This document shows positions 10,010 to 23,190 of a stretch of 64,000 nucleotides of DNA, one piece after another. The notes under the pieces are model-generated. The model worked only from the letters and a program-made list of their open reading frames with translations, had not been told where the DNA came from and searched no databases. Position 1 is the first letter of the stretch. Each line of letters opens with the position of its first letter. Origin of the DNA: Kappaphycus alvarezii (lineage: Eukaryota; Rhodophyta; Florideophyceae; Gigartinales; Solieriaceae); contig NADL03000657.1 of NCBI GenBank assembly GCA_002205965.3, positions 806,001 through 870,000 of the forward strand. The letters are read 5' to 3'. The position numbers were made by a program, and so were the translations under genes.

Positions 10010-11100
10010 ATAAAAACTTTTCGATCGACGTTGCCGGTCCATTTAAAAGGACTTGTTCTTGAAAAATATCTTCTCATAAACGTCTAGCACCTTACTGTCC
10101 GGTTATTAGCAGTCGAATGTAGGGACTTCCCTGACTATTCTGTCCTTTACCTATTACAACACTGAGTAACTGAGCCATTATATCCCCAAAAAGGATAATA
10201 TCGTGTAGCGCTCCTTGAAGGGGGATACCAGTGATCTATTGTACTCAAAGGCTACTTTAACGAGCGACCCAAGCCCGGAATAAATATTGAACGTTTTGGT
10301 TTATTTAAAATTATTACTGGATTAGGTTCAGACTATTTACCTCTTTTGTAACGTTCCTGGTTCTCTTGAATCTCAACTAGGTCACTATCCGGCAAAATAA
10401 GACTTAGAATTCAAAATGAGCGCAAGCTTTTGTCTAGCATGAAGTTGATCTCTGGCATCGGGTACATCAGTGGGCACAAAAGTGAGAGAGTTTTTTTATT
10501 CCTTTATCCAGTTCAAAAGAGCAACTAGTATCATTACCATTCAAATCGGCAGAAATCAACCCCGTTTGGGATATTGTAAGGGTTGGAATTGAGCCGATGC
10601 CTTAGTCTCCGTTTACATGGAACATGTATAATTCCAATGACTCCCAATTTAGGTATGCTGGAGTTTTTTTAGTATTGGCTCAATGAGAATTCCAATTTTC
10701 TTACAGTAGACGAAAAACTCACTTTTTTGAAAATCATCACCCATACGGATAGCATCGGGTATTAAAACGGAGATATCCAACAAGCTTCTAGTAAAACCCC
10801 AAATTGTTAAAGATAAGTGGTATTTAGAGCTAGTCCAGGAGATTCCAGGAGATTCTCTTGACACAAAGTCAATGAAGTGTCCCAGGAGAATTTTGTCCAT
10901 GTGAAATTGAACTTTTCACACAATTTCATTAAAGACATTCGAGAGAAAGCTGATTGAGACTTTTAGACGTGGCGGCGGTGTCATAATAAAATGAAATTCC
11001 AAGCAGCTATTGAAAAGGCCTTTCAGATAGGGGGGCTTAGCACAAGAAAGCGTAGTCATTTGCTAACTTAGAAGTAGACGATGAATGATTCCGAAATATT
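10010..11100. other. AT-rich, nothing firm; possible distal pol of the minus-strand Gypsy copy B
   Basis: An 83-codon minus-strand frame at 10,649-10,900 is present without recognisable motifs. By order it could lie in or beyond integrase of the Gypsy copy whose gag is at 13.4-14.4 kb. I cannot support an assignment. Confidence 0.3.
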
Positions 11101-13060
11101 TCTGCGTAAACTATTCAATCCATTCCGAGCTGTTTCTCGTGTAATAGAAAAATTTACGTAATTTTATTCGATTATGTTTGATGGTTCCAGATAGTCTTGT
11201 GTCAGTCTTGGGTGTTAACGGAAGAGATGATGTGCTTGGATAGCCCTTCTTGATCCCTTCGTTTTGTTTGACCGGAGCTTGTAATGTCGGTGCCTCTTTT
11301 CTGTGATGTTGCAGGGGTCTTATTACTTTGATTAGAATTCTGGCCATTTCGTAGTTTATTCCATGGCCTTCGCATAAATTCAAAGGACTTCGAAGCTCAC
11401 TGAAAATGTTTATGATTGGAGACCGGCACTTCCTTTTTTATGCTTTCACAACGCTTGTTGTGATCTCCAATTTTCTGTGGCCATTAACTCAACCTCCCTA
11501 CTTTCATCATAGCCTTTATTTATTTTTGCACATCCGTTTAGAAATCTTGCAGCTTTTCCGAACATAAAGTCAAATACTCACCGACCGTTTACACCCTTTC
11601 TTCTTCAGTACCAATACAGCACATTTGATAAAGGTTTTCCCACTCGGCTTTTCCGTGTGACTTAGTTGTTTCTATTGTTATTTTGAGCTCTCCTAACATT
11701 AATTTTGCTTTCTAGTTATAAAAAGGAGCTTAGGCGAGAAGCGATTAAAATTGAATAGCTCTCTCTCCTAACAAGTGCTGATATTTTGTTGCAACAAAAT
11801 GAAGAGCATCACCCAGGATAATTCGTTTCGGGAGACATAATGGCATACTTTTTTAATTTGGACCAAATTTATGGAACAATCCTGCAGTATCTTTCTCAGT
11901 TGATACTAACAATGTCGAGCCACTAAGAGGGTATTCTCTTGTGAAAGATTTTTACAGAAAAAAATCTTTGAATAGATCTGCAAACGCATCAATGAAATCT
12001 TCAAAATTTTAAAAACGAAATTTGGTGCTTCCGTTTCATAGAAATATTTTCTACGTTTGTATTAATCCGAGTGCACCTTGATAATGGAACGAGCTTGTAG
12101 CTTTCGATATTCATCTTTTTTGGACAGGCCTATTCTCAGATATCGATAAAATTGCAACGGATTTCACCAAACTGGCTCTTTAAATTTTGGCTACAATAGT
12201 TATGAAAGAGCTTATAATGTCTTTTTTAATTTCTTCGAATGCGAGTTGTGCTTCCCTGCTCGGACGAATCCCCCGGTGTGTAGCGATGCAGCCTACATGG
12301 CGAATAATTGATCAAACCTTCAGTAATACGAAGCTAGTTCACGGAAGCTTCGGGCTTTCGTTTTTTCATATATCTTAGTGGCGGCTCAAGTTTTTTCTTT
12401 TATTGCCGATCGACCTTTATTTATCCTTGATCTATAGTCGGCCCAAGTATCGTGATGGCAAGTTGCTAAAAAAAATTTCATCAATATTATTTCAACCTCC
12501 TTGCCGCAATCATATCCAATACGGTGTTGGATTTCGAAACATGCTCATTATTTTTTTTGAAGTACCGCAACTATATCACTTTACACCCTCGAAAATGACA
12601 TTCCATTCAACTTTTCACTCATCATTCTTTGGAATATTTCCAATACGTTCATGAGATCAAAAATTCCAATTTAGAGTACTGATTTGTTGGTAAGTGTTGT
12701 TTTGCTTATTTAATTCTCATCTAAATTAAACTGAAATTGGCAATACATAGTTAATCTAAGATATTTGTCTACGTTCCTACATTTCTTCCTTTTCTTACCT
12801 CACGTTTGGAGTAGTAATTCGACTATGCATCATTTTCTGGTTCAACTGTTGTTTTTCGACGCTAAGTAGAGGTATTTCATCCTTTTTTATGCCAAAACAT
12901 TTATTTACTTGCACCTCGGACAAATTAGGGACCACATCTCAGCAATAAATTTTCTGAAATCAGATTAGGAACAGCATTGGGATAGAAAAGAGCTGCTGTT
13001 CTCGTTTGGAAGAGTTTGAACCACCAGTACTAACTATAGACGCCACGAGACTCAAAAGAC
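11100..13060 (-). pseudogene. Gypsy pol relic (copy B): protease and RT, distal part illegible
   Basis: On the minus strand, 12,990-12,950 encodes a protease-site relic (FYPNAVPNLISENLL) aligning to FIDSGTVQNLIPERL at 7452. At about 12,850-12,400 follow RT remnants: LNQKMMHSRITTP matches LNRRMIHDRFPIP of copy A (21.2 kb), and later IPKNDEWKVEWN occupies the place of the usual EGDEWKTAF block. Stops and frameshifts are frequent. Only about 110-140 bp separate protease and RT, against about 1 kb in the 27-31 kb element, and copy A shows the same compaction. Integrase was not found; the 90-codon frame at 11,111-11,383 lies where it could be. Confidence 0.55.
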
Positions 13061-13399
13061 TGAAACAGTAAATATTTTCTTGATCTCACAAGACTTGATA
13101 GGCTTCATTGTCTTTCTCGGATTTTTGTACTACCTCTTGAATATCTTCTTAATAAAAAACCAAACGTGATTCCAGCTGGATCTGACGCAAGCTCGGTTGA
13201 CAAATTGTATTTCTTCAAATAACCTAACTCATCTCTTTAGGTACTTTGTAATTGTTCTGTTTTTAATTTAATTTACAAGAACACTTTCTGTCCTCGAAAC
13301 TAAGTAATCAAATCTTTTGGCTGTGAGAGTTACGGGCACTGAGATTTATTCAAGCATTTTATGGTCCTGTTCTGGGTTCTTTTACAAAAACATTTCTTC

Positions 13400-14420
13400 T
13401 GAATCCCTTTTTGTCAAGTAATTTTGGTTGGTTTTGTCCGTAAGAGACACATTTGTGCCTTTTTATACTTCATGCTCCTTTCTATTTCGTATACGTTTTA
13501 CCTAAGGTCCACATTTGCTTCTCGGCCCCTGGAAAGTGGCCCGTTCGTTATCAATAATCCCGCTGTAGCTTTTATGAAAGCCATAGATTCCTCACTCTCC
13601 CCCACAAGTATTTTTGTGTAGAATTTTGGAGTACCTACTTGTAAAATATTCAAGCTCTTTGTAGTAGAAGCAGATTATGTATCCCCAAAAATACTAGGCT
13701 GGTTTTCGTCTATCGTCCGAGTAAGATTGCAAGACTGGGACACTACCATGTCAGGTCGTTTTTGAAACATTTTGTCTAGTCGCTCTTTCAAGTTTGTGAC
13801 ATCGCTATTCATTACTTCAAACGCCGCTGAGTTGATAGCTCGCGTTTCGCAGTTATTTTTTAGGATGCCAATATGACATAAATATACATTCTCTCTTCAG
13901 TATTTCATATAGGAAGTGAAACGTCTCAGAATTTAAACAAACTTTACAAAGATGCTTTTCAGATCATTAAATATATGAAGAAATTCGATGATGAGGACAT
14001 ATGAAAGCCGCATATCCTCCGGTTTCGCCTTTGAAAGCTTTCTACAGCTGGCTCGGCCGTTGAACCCTGTCTTCTCGTAAAGATCAAATAGGTAAACAAA
14101 TGATATTATGAAATCACTGAAAGCTAGGCAGGCCTCTGTGGCGGTGCGGATCATCTCCTCTGCTTCAGCTTCTTTATCTTATTTTTTCTGAGAGCCACGC
14201 ACAAAAATTAGCAAATCTCGCCAATTTTCGTTAGGGAATTATTTTTTTTGATGAGATAGATTTATGTTTGCTCTCTAAGCACCCAAAAATATAGGCAGAG
14301 ATCCTCGAGGCTTTTCTTCAGTCACTCTTTTTCTTCATTTTAACATTAACATTTGTATGAATAAACTGCTCGGCGTCTTTATTTCTTTTTCCTGTGAACT
14401 AAATATAAGCATGAAGATCT
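13400..14420 (-). pseudogene. Gypsy gag relic (copy B)
   Basis: The 73-codon frame 14,154-13,933 (TATEACLAFSDFIISF, VYLFDLYEKTGFNGRA) aligns with a frame near 21,660-21,540 of copy A (KATDNRLNFRDLLVSL, then LYE). Just upstream, 14,410-14,260 reads FTGKRNKDAEQFIHTN then ISAYIFG, matching FTKSKNKDVEDFLYVC and IVAYIFSD of copy A and SFTGSKNEDLQAVFYMY of the 27-kb gag. Downstream, KERLDKMF and a CLLRTKPTK remnant stand where the 27-kb copy has a zinc knuckle, CLYCHKPEC; the cysteines after the first are lost. Gag normally coats retrotransposon RNA. It is inactivated by stops and frameshifts. Confidence 0.6.
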
Positions 14421-14449
14421 ATTACTACTAAAAAATCTATATACATATC

Positions 14450-15300
14450 AAAATGGAAGCGAGCTTAAAATATCACAGCTCGAACTATTTGGGTGCAACC
14501 CCATCCACGAGAATACCAAACAGTAGGGGTTATGATCTAAAGAATGATATTTGCACAACCAGTTACCTCAAGACGGAGGCTTTGCAAGCGACAATAGTGC
14601 TTGGAAATTATGGTTCTAGAATTAGAATAACTGCGAAGAGCCAAGGAGCCACGGTTTATTACAGGCGAAAAATGGTCCACCACATATTGATGAAGGACTT
14701 ATGGTTATGAAAGTTGCTTAAAGATAAAGTTGACTTACAATTTCTAAATACTTCGGTCTGCACATATAGTTGTCCCGCAAATTACTTTCTCTCTCCTATA
14801 ATGAGCAGGCTCAGTTATTATAGATTTTTGGGTTGCCATGAAGTCTAAAACTGACATACAAAATACCATGAAGTGCATTAAAGGGAATGTTGTGGACCCT
14901 GTTACCCACAGGGAAGATATTATCAGGGTAAATATTGTTCGAAACTTATATAGTGTCCAAGAAATGAGCGCAATACCCTCGGACACCCTGACATATACTT
15001 TCATTTAATATTATTAGCTTTTCGAAAATTAATGCCATGAAGTTCCCACAGTAACATAACTAAAAACATATCGCAGGCTTGAATAAACTACCTGAACTAG
15101 GTCCTCTTCCTGATATTTTTCGCAGACACAATTGTAGTGATATCAAACACCATGCGAGCCATTATGTATCAAACATTTTGTTCTTGAAAAACTCTTTACT
15201 GTGTTTTAGTAAGTTAAGCCCTTTAAAAGGAATGGTCTTTTTAGAAACTCTTACACCACAAAAATCTCAACAGTATCTTCATATTTGATACCCATTGCTC
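14450..15300 (-). repeat. Gypsy-family LTR relic (5' LTR of copy B)
   Basis: The sequence at 14,555-14,625 (ccagttacctcaagacggaggctttgcaagcgacaatagtgct in part) aligns with the reverse complement of 39,165-39,225 and with 63,135-63,180. It sits directly upstream, on the minus strand, of the copy B gag. The 5' portion with the LTR open frame (expected at about 14.95-15.5 kb) is not recognisable. Confidence 0.5.
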
Positions 15301-17800
15301 GAGCCATTATTACTTTTTCAATGTAAAAGTACAGGCCATACCACTCGACTTCAGTCAAGATGAACTATATTTACTCATGCTCCACTGCAACATAAATTAG
15401 TGATAGGAAGAATGCTCCCTTTTTAATGATTGAGAATATTTAAGCCCTCCGCTGTAAAGTGCATGAAGTAATTACTTCAAAGTGCACAGTCTGGTGACAG
15501 ATTACATGGTTTTTCGTGGCCTTACTATACCTCTCTCTATTTAGCGCCAATGTTTCCTCCTATCTCAAAGAATAGCTTACTGGGCGAGCTCTGGGCACAC
15601 GCCACGCCTTAAAATACCCTAATTTTATCACTTACATATTTTTCCTGGTGATTTTTTCTGGAATCAAATCAACCTTACCATCTTCATCTGCACCAGAGTT
15701 ATGCAAATTCTGCAAAACTCTGTGAATCTACTACTCGGAATCTTTCTAAACACTATAAAAACATTCAGAATCAATATCATTTCCTTCTTGCCCCTTTAAC
15801 ACACGCCTACTTCCACCGCGCGACATTATCTCGTCTCTGTGTGAACTCCAGAGAGAATTTAAAAATTAGAAAAGTTTCGTCGAAGCAACTGGAGGAAAAA
15901 TCAGTTTTGCACTTCAGATAGCATTGATATTGTATATCAGATATAGCACTTTCCTTTCATGAGGCACACGTTTCCCTCATTAGAAGTGAAACCGCTTTTT
16001 TATACAATAAAAAAGTTATTCGGGCCATAAAATATGTTACGTGAAAAATACTAAAGAAGTAAACAGATACAGTAAAAGGTTACTGAATAACTTGCAACCC
16101 TGCATCAATTCACTTAAAGCATCCACATACACGTACTAGTAGGGAAGTATATAAGGAAATAGCACAAAATCGAAAATTAATGACCAATAGAAAGTTTTTT
16201 TGTAATCTTAGTGTCGTTTTAATGTGGGTAAAGTTTACTTCGACTGAGATGTACTATTGTTTAAAGTAGGTCATTGTAGAAGTTTTTAAAATTTGAGTGA
16301 TATCAAGGTTATATGCCCAGAATATTCTACAGGGTGACCAGTATTATCTCTCGATTTTTCATTAAAGGCTGAGTTAAGGCGGTCGAAATATCAAAAAAAG
16401 GCTAGACACTATGGCTGTTCGAAGTATTAGGTAGTACAGAAAAATGCGAAAAACTTTTTCTACGAATAAAAATATGTATATCCCGTAATAAACCTCTTCA
16501 TTGAACATTTATCCTCATATGCGGACATATCAGGGAAACAGTCGGGCCGAAACCAGCAACTAGGACTATTCATCACTAGTAGTAACATTATTTAAAGGAC
16601 GTCGCCGCTGGGATAACACCTCTCTCAACGCAGGATTATTTGTTTGAAAAACATTTCGTCTCGGAGACCGCTTGTTTGCACCGAAGGATAACCTAAGAAT
16701 TCAATAACAGAGGCAAAATGGCATAGATTTTGTCCGGAGGTATACTCAATCGCAGCTTGATGAGACAGGAAAGTCGAACATATCGCGTAATTTTGGGTAA
16801 GAGCTCTTTTTGATGGCTAAAATGCATCAGGTTTTCCTTGAGCATTTAAATTTTGAATATTATGAGTAAAATATACCTTTACTATTCTTGAATGATCCAG
16901 CTCCATCAGAACCAAACCAAATGCCTAATATAGCATTCAAGACCCCGATCATTGTGAGCAGTTCGTGCCCTCCCTGAAAGGGATATGGGCAACTTACCCA
17001 AATAACATGCCCATATACCGGCGAAAGTATGCATTTATATGGCAAAAAAATTTGCAAATTCTGGGGACGATGAAGGCCGGGAATATTTTCTTAGAAATTG
17101 GCTAACGACTCAGGAAATTACAATAACAATTCTGTTCCCATACACTGTGATCACGAGCATTCACCCACCAGGTTCCTGCTCCAGTTAATAAAGAAGGAAT
17201 TAAATCCGAAAAATGAAAGAACGAGTAAACTCATGGAGCTTCACGGTACTTCAAAATACAATGGGCGCAAGCACTCCACCAGTCCAAATACTACACGAAA
17301 TTAGCTCGTTACCCTTATGACCACCAACAGGTCAACCTAGAAAAGGGCTATAAATCTGAGCATGAAAAGTAAATTTGTAAAAGTTCCATAGGTTTCGAGC
17401 TTTTTCGAGTCGTAACAGACACTTTTCATGTTATTAACGGTATTATTTTTGAACATATCCTAAAGAGCCAGGTTGAAACTCGTAGCCAGTGTGATATTTC
17501 TTTCCGATTAACGTTTCTTATTGGAAACTGAGGACAAGGTCGTTGGTAACCTTATGGGTACCAATCTGTGATTTTTTTTAGCGTAATCTCATCTTCAAAG
17601 CCATGTAACATTGTTGAATCGCTAAACATTACATCAATATCGGGTATTTCCTGCTTTTGTCAGCGCTTTTGGGACTGTCAATGTTCTGGAAACAGAAAAA
17701 GCTCTCTCTGTCCCCTATCCTCGGATTGGTAGTGCTTTTTTGACCTCTTTAGCGATGAAAGACATACCACTTGGTCAAATCGTTGCCGGTGAGACGCTGG
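15300..17800. other. AT-rich, nothing recognised
   Basis: Frames at 16,860-17,057 (minus) and 17,098-17,304 (plus) overlap in antiparallel fashion and show no motifs. By order some of this may be the degraded distal part of Gypsy copy A, but no integrase or RNase H block is legible. Confidence 0.3.
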
Positions 17801-18620
17801 AAGATTGGTCTGTAGCTGCTTAACAAGAGAGTATACCAGAAGGCTGCAGACTACTTCCAAATCTCTAGAGTAGGTATTGCCAGCAAGTGGGTTACCTCCA
17901 TAACTGAAGATCTAATTGGAGGAGTCTTTTCTGGGGTTGGCAGTAATCTAAGGTATACGGTGTTAGCGGCCCATTTCACGGACGATTTTTCTATGCGTAC
18001 CGGACCGTGTTTTCTGAAATATTTGAGACAGAAACTTCCAGAGCTATAATTTAGAGTCTTATTCAACTGCTTGAACTAGTCCAAATTCCTGTAACTTTTC
18101 TGTCACATCAGAGGAATCGCATACAATTTTCAACAGGGAGACAAGCTCTAGAATCTCCTCTTTGACCTGATGCTGGCCTTTTTGCTCTCAAAGTAGAAGA
18201 AATTTTGAGAAGAAAGGGCGGATATGTGGCAAATGTTTTACTTCATCTATTGTACCACGATGCCTGTAATTGGGATAAATCTGGAAGAAGTGATATTCTC
18301 AGAATCGTTTTTCCAATGACGGAAGCGTTGCATGCAACAAGAGTGCTACCGGAGATTTTTTGCTCGGATGGGAAGAGATGACCCAGGAAGTACAACACAG
18401 AAGCTAAAAGGTACTATGAAATGGGCAGGGTCTGTGACTTATGCTCCAGGACTATTTTTGAAGGAATTTTTCTAAAGGCCAAAGCGGTTTCCCCACTTTC
18501 TAATTGTTTGAGCTGGAATTGAAGTTATCGGCTAGCTAGCTTTCAAGTTCCAAGAGAAAGCATCCAACCGAACCCTTTTACACTTTTTGGCCAAGTATGA
18601 AACCTCGAAAACGCATGAAA
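17800..18620. other. Locally GC-richer, coding-like but unidentified relic
   Basis: Several frames are unusually open here: minus 17,851-18,066 (71 codons), plus-strand stretches near 18,175-18,370 (VEEILRRKGGYVANVLLHLL) and near 18,370-18,480 (RDDPGSTTQKLKGTMKWAGS). No frame stays open long enough and none matches a family I know. It is probably an old transposon or gene relic with frameshifts. Confidence 0.25.
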
Positions 18621-20700
18621 AATACCATGAAATACATCAAAAAATCGTGTGGATGATAAACATCAGATATAAGATTCTTTCAAGATAAATATGTATATGT
18701 AATCTTAAAAATAGTTCTTTAAGACCAGAAACAATGAATCATGCAAAATATTCATGCTATCCATACCTCGAATATTTCTTGAAGTGTCTCATATCTTCTT
18801 GTGCCCTTTAACTGCAATATCGTGACCACTAGAATATCTTTTCTAGATTCCTGGACGTTGATTCTGGGCATCTGATCCTACCTCCTTACATGTATTTTCA
18901 AACTCCTGCAATTTTTGGCACCTGAGCAGTACTTATACCAACACAGCAACTTCATTGCAGAGTACACAGCATTACTCTAGAAATAATTGAGAATAAATTT
19001 GGAATTAGATTTTGAGCGCAACTAGCGCTGCACGCCAGCTCAACGAGCGCAGCAGGTCAGCTTCTAGCATTGAAACGTTTTTAAGCTCGACAAATGCTCA
19101 GTTTTCTCGTTGTATTCCCCAGGACTAACCTTCCGCTTCTTCATTTTACTTGTTCTACTTTAAAAGTTCTCGGGCTTACTTCCTTTATAATAGACCTTTC
19201 AAATGGATTGAATGGAGGTGGTCACCAACATGATGTTCCTAAAATTGAGTTTCTTTCAATGGGCTTTGACTTCGTGTCATGGCTTCAGGTGCAGATTTGA
19301 TGGCCTTAAGATAAGGGTGAGTACAATCGCCATCTGTAAAATTTCCGAATATTACAAAGTGAAGAAGTACATTTATATGGTAACTCTCCTGAGAGGTGCC
19401 GAGGAAACGTATTTCTTAAATAAATAAGATACATAACAACAATAATGATTCTTCACGTGACAAGTAAAACCCATGTAGAGCTCGAAATCATATAAAAAAG
19501 CTTACGATGAAATATGCAATACTTTTTGCATCAATCGCGTCCTTAAAGAATTGAGAGTCCAAAAGAATAATGTCCTAGTACCAACCATACACTGTGCATG
19601 ATTATGATTGAGAAGAATGGATGAAGAAATGGTGCAGTTTCTTGGTGGACTTTCTTTCTCATCTCTTCTCGTGGGCGGACCGGCAGATGGTTCTAGAGGA
19701 GGAGGTCCACAACTTCTTCGTGATAATTTATGTCCTTCGTAAGGCCCTTCTCTGGTCATCATCACTTTCTCACGAAGATCAATGTCTAGACTTCAAATTC
19801 TAATATTGTTAGTCGTGAGGTGAGATTTCCGTAACGGGTAATGCACTAGTCCATATCCAATATCCGGGGATAGACTGTGACCTCTAAGTTGCACATCCGG
19901 ACTTCTCTCAAAAGTTACGAAATCTAGGCTGGTAATATTCCAATACTTTTGAAAAAAGATCCCTGGCTGCTACTTTCCCGTATCTTCTTGCAGAATTTTG
20001 ATATGGTATTTCCTCAAAATTTGAACACGCTTCCATAAAACTCTCATTTTGGAACTATAATAGAACTCTTAGTAATTTTTGCCAGCCTTTGGCATGAATA
20101 AAATGCCTGTCTAACCTGTTTACTTATAGGCAGATATTTATGTAGAAATGAATTATTATGTGGACCTAACAATAGTCCCGTGTAATCGATATGGTTCATT
20201 TCCTGACTTCTTTTCCTCCCATGGGAATCATTCTGTAGTCATTGATGAGTATACCTCCATGTTGCATGCTACTTTTCTATTATAAAATATTTTTTTCGTG
20301 TAAATTGGTACAAAATGAGACTAAGTTCCATCTCATCGACAAAACATTTCACACTAGCACCATTCAAAGTGCGACTTGGGTATTCAACGGGTTATCCTCT
20401 TCCATTTTCATCATTTCTCGACAAATTGCTGCCAATAAACGATCTGATTGGTATGCCGCAAATATAGATAGCTTTTGAATAACTGGTACAAGAGTTCTGG
20501 AAGGGAGCATGTATTCTTTTTATGTTCGTCGAATTCGGTATTCATTTTATTTTTCCAGGGAAATGTACCACTTCCCAGCACCAACAATTATTGGGACACC
20601 TGTCAAGACGAAGCATTTTATATAACTCCATTACTCTGAGTAGAGACCAAGGGAGATTCCAAAATCCGATTTGGAAGTAGATCTAGGTACGAGCTCGAAC
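18620..20700. other. AT-rich, nothing firm
   Basis: Open frames at 19,094-19,300 and 19,621-19,803 (plus) and 19,502-19,765 (minus) have no recognisable domains. The short CGCTGCACGCCAGCTC stretch at about 19,025 resembles the tandem repeat unit at 386-487. Parts of this span may belong to the pol region of Gypsy copy A. Confidence 0.3.
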
Positions 20701-21410
20701 TTTCACTTTTTTCTGGTATGATCTTTGTGCATTCTTCGACTTATTATGATTCCCAGTAGTTCGATACATTTTTGCGAAAATAAGAATTGGTCAACTCGAA
20801 TTTCAAGCTATATTATGATATTCTATCCACTGTTAAATTGACATATGATATTGGTCGATTCAATTTTCTTGAGAATATTACCAGATTATCAATATAAACC
20901 ACTGCACATTGGACTTCCATTCAAAACATCGTCCGTTATTCCTTGTAATGAAGCTGTTGCTTACATGATACCAAAAGGCATAATCTCAAATATGAAGATA
21001 AGGGCTTTTCTAGTAGAACTTGTTTTGTCCCTACAATTTTCATGGATAAGAATCTAGTAGTATCCAATGCAAAAGTCAATCAATTTGAGGTATCTCTTGT
21101 CCATAATTTTGTTAATGAATTTCTCCATTTTTGGAATTGGAAATCGATCGTGTATCATTCTTCGGTTTAGTTATCGGTTTTCGCCAAAACATCGAACATG
21201 AACCACCCACACAACAAGGACATCTTTATCAAATACTGAATCCTATAAAATGATGATAACTTCGTCAACAGTTAGCATACTTTTTGATATGGCTATATCC
21301 GCATTAATTATCTCTCTTCAGGTTTAGACAACTTACAGACAGATAATTGGAGCCACACTTCCTGAAATCAAATTAAGGACAGTATTTGGATTGCAAAAAA
21401 TCTTCTGATC
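20700..21410 (-). pseudogene. Gypsy protease-RT relic (copy A)
   Basis: The minus strand 21,405-21,360 reads FCNPNTVLNLISGS, a decayed counterpart of the FIDSGTVQNLIPE protease site. About 190 bp further on (21,190-20,830) comes a clear RT N-terminal half: IHDRFPIPKMEKFINKIMDK, then YLKLIDFCIGYYWILIHE (block with the first catalytic Asp), then IFEIMPFGIMWATASLQGI, the counterpart of MPFGLxNAPATFQ. A few in-frame stops are present. The YxDD block is not clear. RT copies the element RNA into DNA; this copy is dead. Confidence 0.75.
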
Positions 21411-21950
21411 TGGTTCCGAAATATTTGGACCGACTTGTATTCATTCTAGACTTCTTGATGCCATATAATTCAGCGAATGAGGAGATCTCGTGAGAAGGAA
21501 ATCAAGAGCGTCCAATTTCCATTCACGCCCCACGCAGCCCTAATTGCTTGGCCTGGGCTCTGAAACTAGCATTTTCGTAAAGATTGCATAACCAAACAAA
21601 CAGTGAGACCAACAAATCCCTGAAGTTTAGGCGATTATCGGTGGCTTTGCTAATGATTGGATGTATTTCAAGTTCACTCGCTTGTTACTCCGGATTCAAC
21701 TGCTTAGCTTAACGAAATTTAGACCATTTCTTTTAGCACCTACTACATTGATAAATGCTTTATAATTTCTCTTTGGATCACTAAAAATATAGGCAACGAT
21801 ACACGTGAAATTTTCGTTATTGTTCTTTTCCCTAATAAAAAAATAACATACGTATAAAAAATCTTCAACGTCTTTATTCTTGCTTTTTGTGAACAATATC
21901 CGGGAATCATTAAGATCCTTGACTGCGAAGAAAATAATTACTATCAAACT
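21410..21950 (-). pseudogene. Gypsy gag relic (copy A)
   Basis: The 83-codon frame 21,947-21,696 contains ILFTKSKNKDVEDFLYVCYF and CIVAYIFSDPKRNYKAFI, homologous to gag of copies B and of the 27-kb element. A frame shift later, KATDNRLNFRDLLVSLFVW with LYENASF matches the copy B gag. It lies between the LTR at 22-23.1 kb and protease/RT on the same strand. No zinc knuckle is visible, and the part that should encode it seems deleted. Confidence 0.6.
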
Positions 21951-21959
21951 TATAGCAAT

Positions 21960-23100
21960 TCTAGTACTTCACAACGAGATTACGTTAGGTGCTTCCCCCG
22001 GAAAAGTACGAAATGATGGGGATAAGTTGTATGGTAAAAATATCCCCAGGAAGAGCTACCCCTAAAGGACATGTTGTGAGATAAAAAAATGCTATCGTTT
22101 TATACTTCAGTGAGAACTTGGAGTTGGGAAAGGACATAGTTCGAAGAACTACAAGCGAGTAGAAATGAGGCATGTTATACCACCCATGATCTGTTACTTA
22201 CATGTAAAGAACTCTTCTTTGGTTTGGAGCTGACTTTAAAGTTCCTACGTCCACTATTGTGAACTGGATTCGTAGTCGTGTACCAGTTTGCTTGCCCTCT
22301 ACGAGAGAGGGCCCCCTTCCTTTACAATCTCATAATAGACATAGTATTTCTTGCCAGTAGTAAAGCACTAAAACCCGCTGTAGAAATTTCCTTAACAGTG
22401 GTCTCCAATGATTCTGCAGGGAAGTTGGGGTTATCGCTTTACTGGAACACCACGTTCTACATAGCTTCACCTCTGCTTCTTCACCTTCTCCGCTTTATTT
22501 GATTTTTACATTTACTAAGCTTAAATATTCGGTCATATCGATCGGGCCGTGAGTATTAGAATCACTTATCCCCTCTTCAAGTCTTAATTATACAAGGTTG
22601 CTTTGTTATTATCTTTCTTAGCAGCTCTTGCCGAACGCTTCAAGCATTCGTACAACGAGTAATTGAGGAATTTTCTGATATGTACTTCTTTCCGATGTCA
22701 GAATTAGCATCTTCGTCGCCCACGGGCCCAAAGGACTTCATGTCTTCCGCAGTCCTACCTTCTGTGCTGCCAAACACCGCAATACACTTCTCCATCCATG
22801 GCTTCAAGATTTGGCTCCACGCTTCACCTTTTGCTTGTACGGCACAAACGTTATTCAGGTAAGGTATAGACATATTTACAAATAGGTTCTAATTTACTCT
22901 TTATCGGTGTTTCTTAGTGCTTGTCATCACCGCCATAAGAGATTCCACCCGTATTAGTCTACAGATTCCCGCAAATTGCAATCATCTTTTCCTTTTTTTC
23001 CCTCTCTGACGCCACTCACACCATCTATGTTCCTCCTCCTAGGTGCATATGAGCTCATTAGCCCATTGTAGTTATTATTTACCTCTCTAACCGATTTACA
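21960..23100 (-). repeat. Gypsy-family LTR (5' LTR of copy A)
   Basis: 22,140-22,245 (gaagaactacaagcgagtag, aaagaactcttctttggt, gagctgactttaaagttcc) matches the conserved LTR tail seen at 1-120, 39,000-39,110 and 63,235-63,340. Toward higher coordinates it carries a decayed LTR open frame (22,640-23,100). Its length of about 1.1 kb agrees with the 38-kb copy, and it directly precedes gag on the same strand. Confidence 0.6.
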
Positions 23101-23190
23101 CCTATAGAGCGAGTAGAAGGCTGATTCTCGTCCATGGTTTTTCTCCTGCCACCCACAAGACTTACTGTTACTCAGCATCTTTTGTTCCAA
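22640..23190 (-). pseudogene. LTR-embedded open frame relic (copy A)
   Basis: Two minus-strand frames are involved. In 23,190-22,954, NIDGVSGVREGKKGKDDCNL lies at the position of INGLRLAAYWPTNADDYI of the 38-kb LTR frame. In 22,873-22,640, EDMKSFGPVGDED matches the GMESVGLVG motif of the 38-kb copy and GMESGGIVG of the 63-kb copy. The part between the two is out of frame. Conservation at protein level despite poor nucleotide match is the main reason to link them. An alternative is an unrelated two-exon gene, as a GTGAGT donor occurs between the pieces. Confidence 0.4.

Noticed and set aside
13933..14154. Possible N-terminal helical domain of a fungal NLR-like receptor
   Set aside because: The same protein segment occurs at 21.5 kb next to LTR and RT, and upstream blocks match Gypsy gag, so gag is the better explanation.
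22640..22873. Independent host gene of 77 codons
   Set aside because: Its MKSFGPVG motif and position inside the LTR fit the LTR-embedded frame better.
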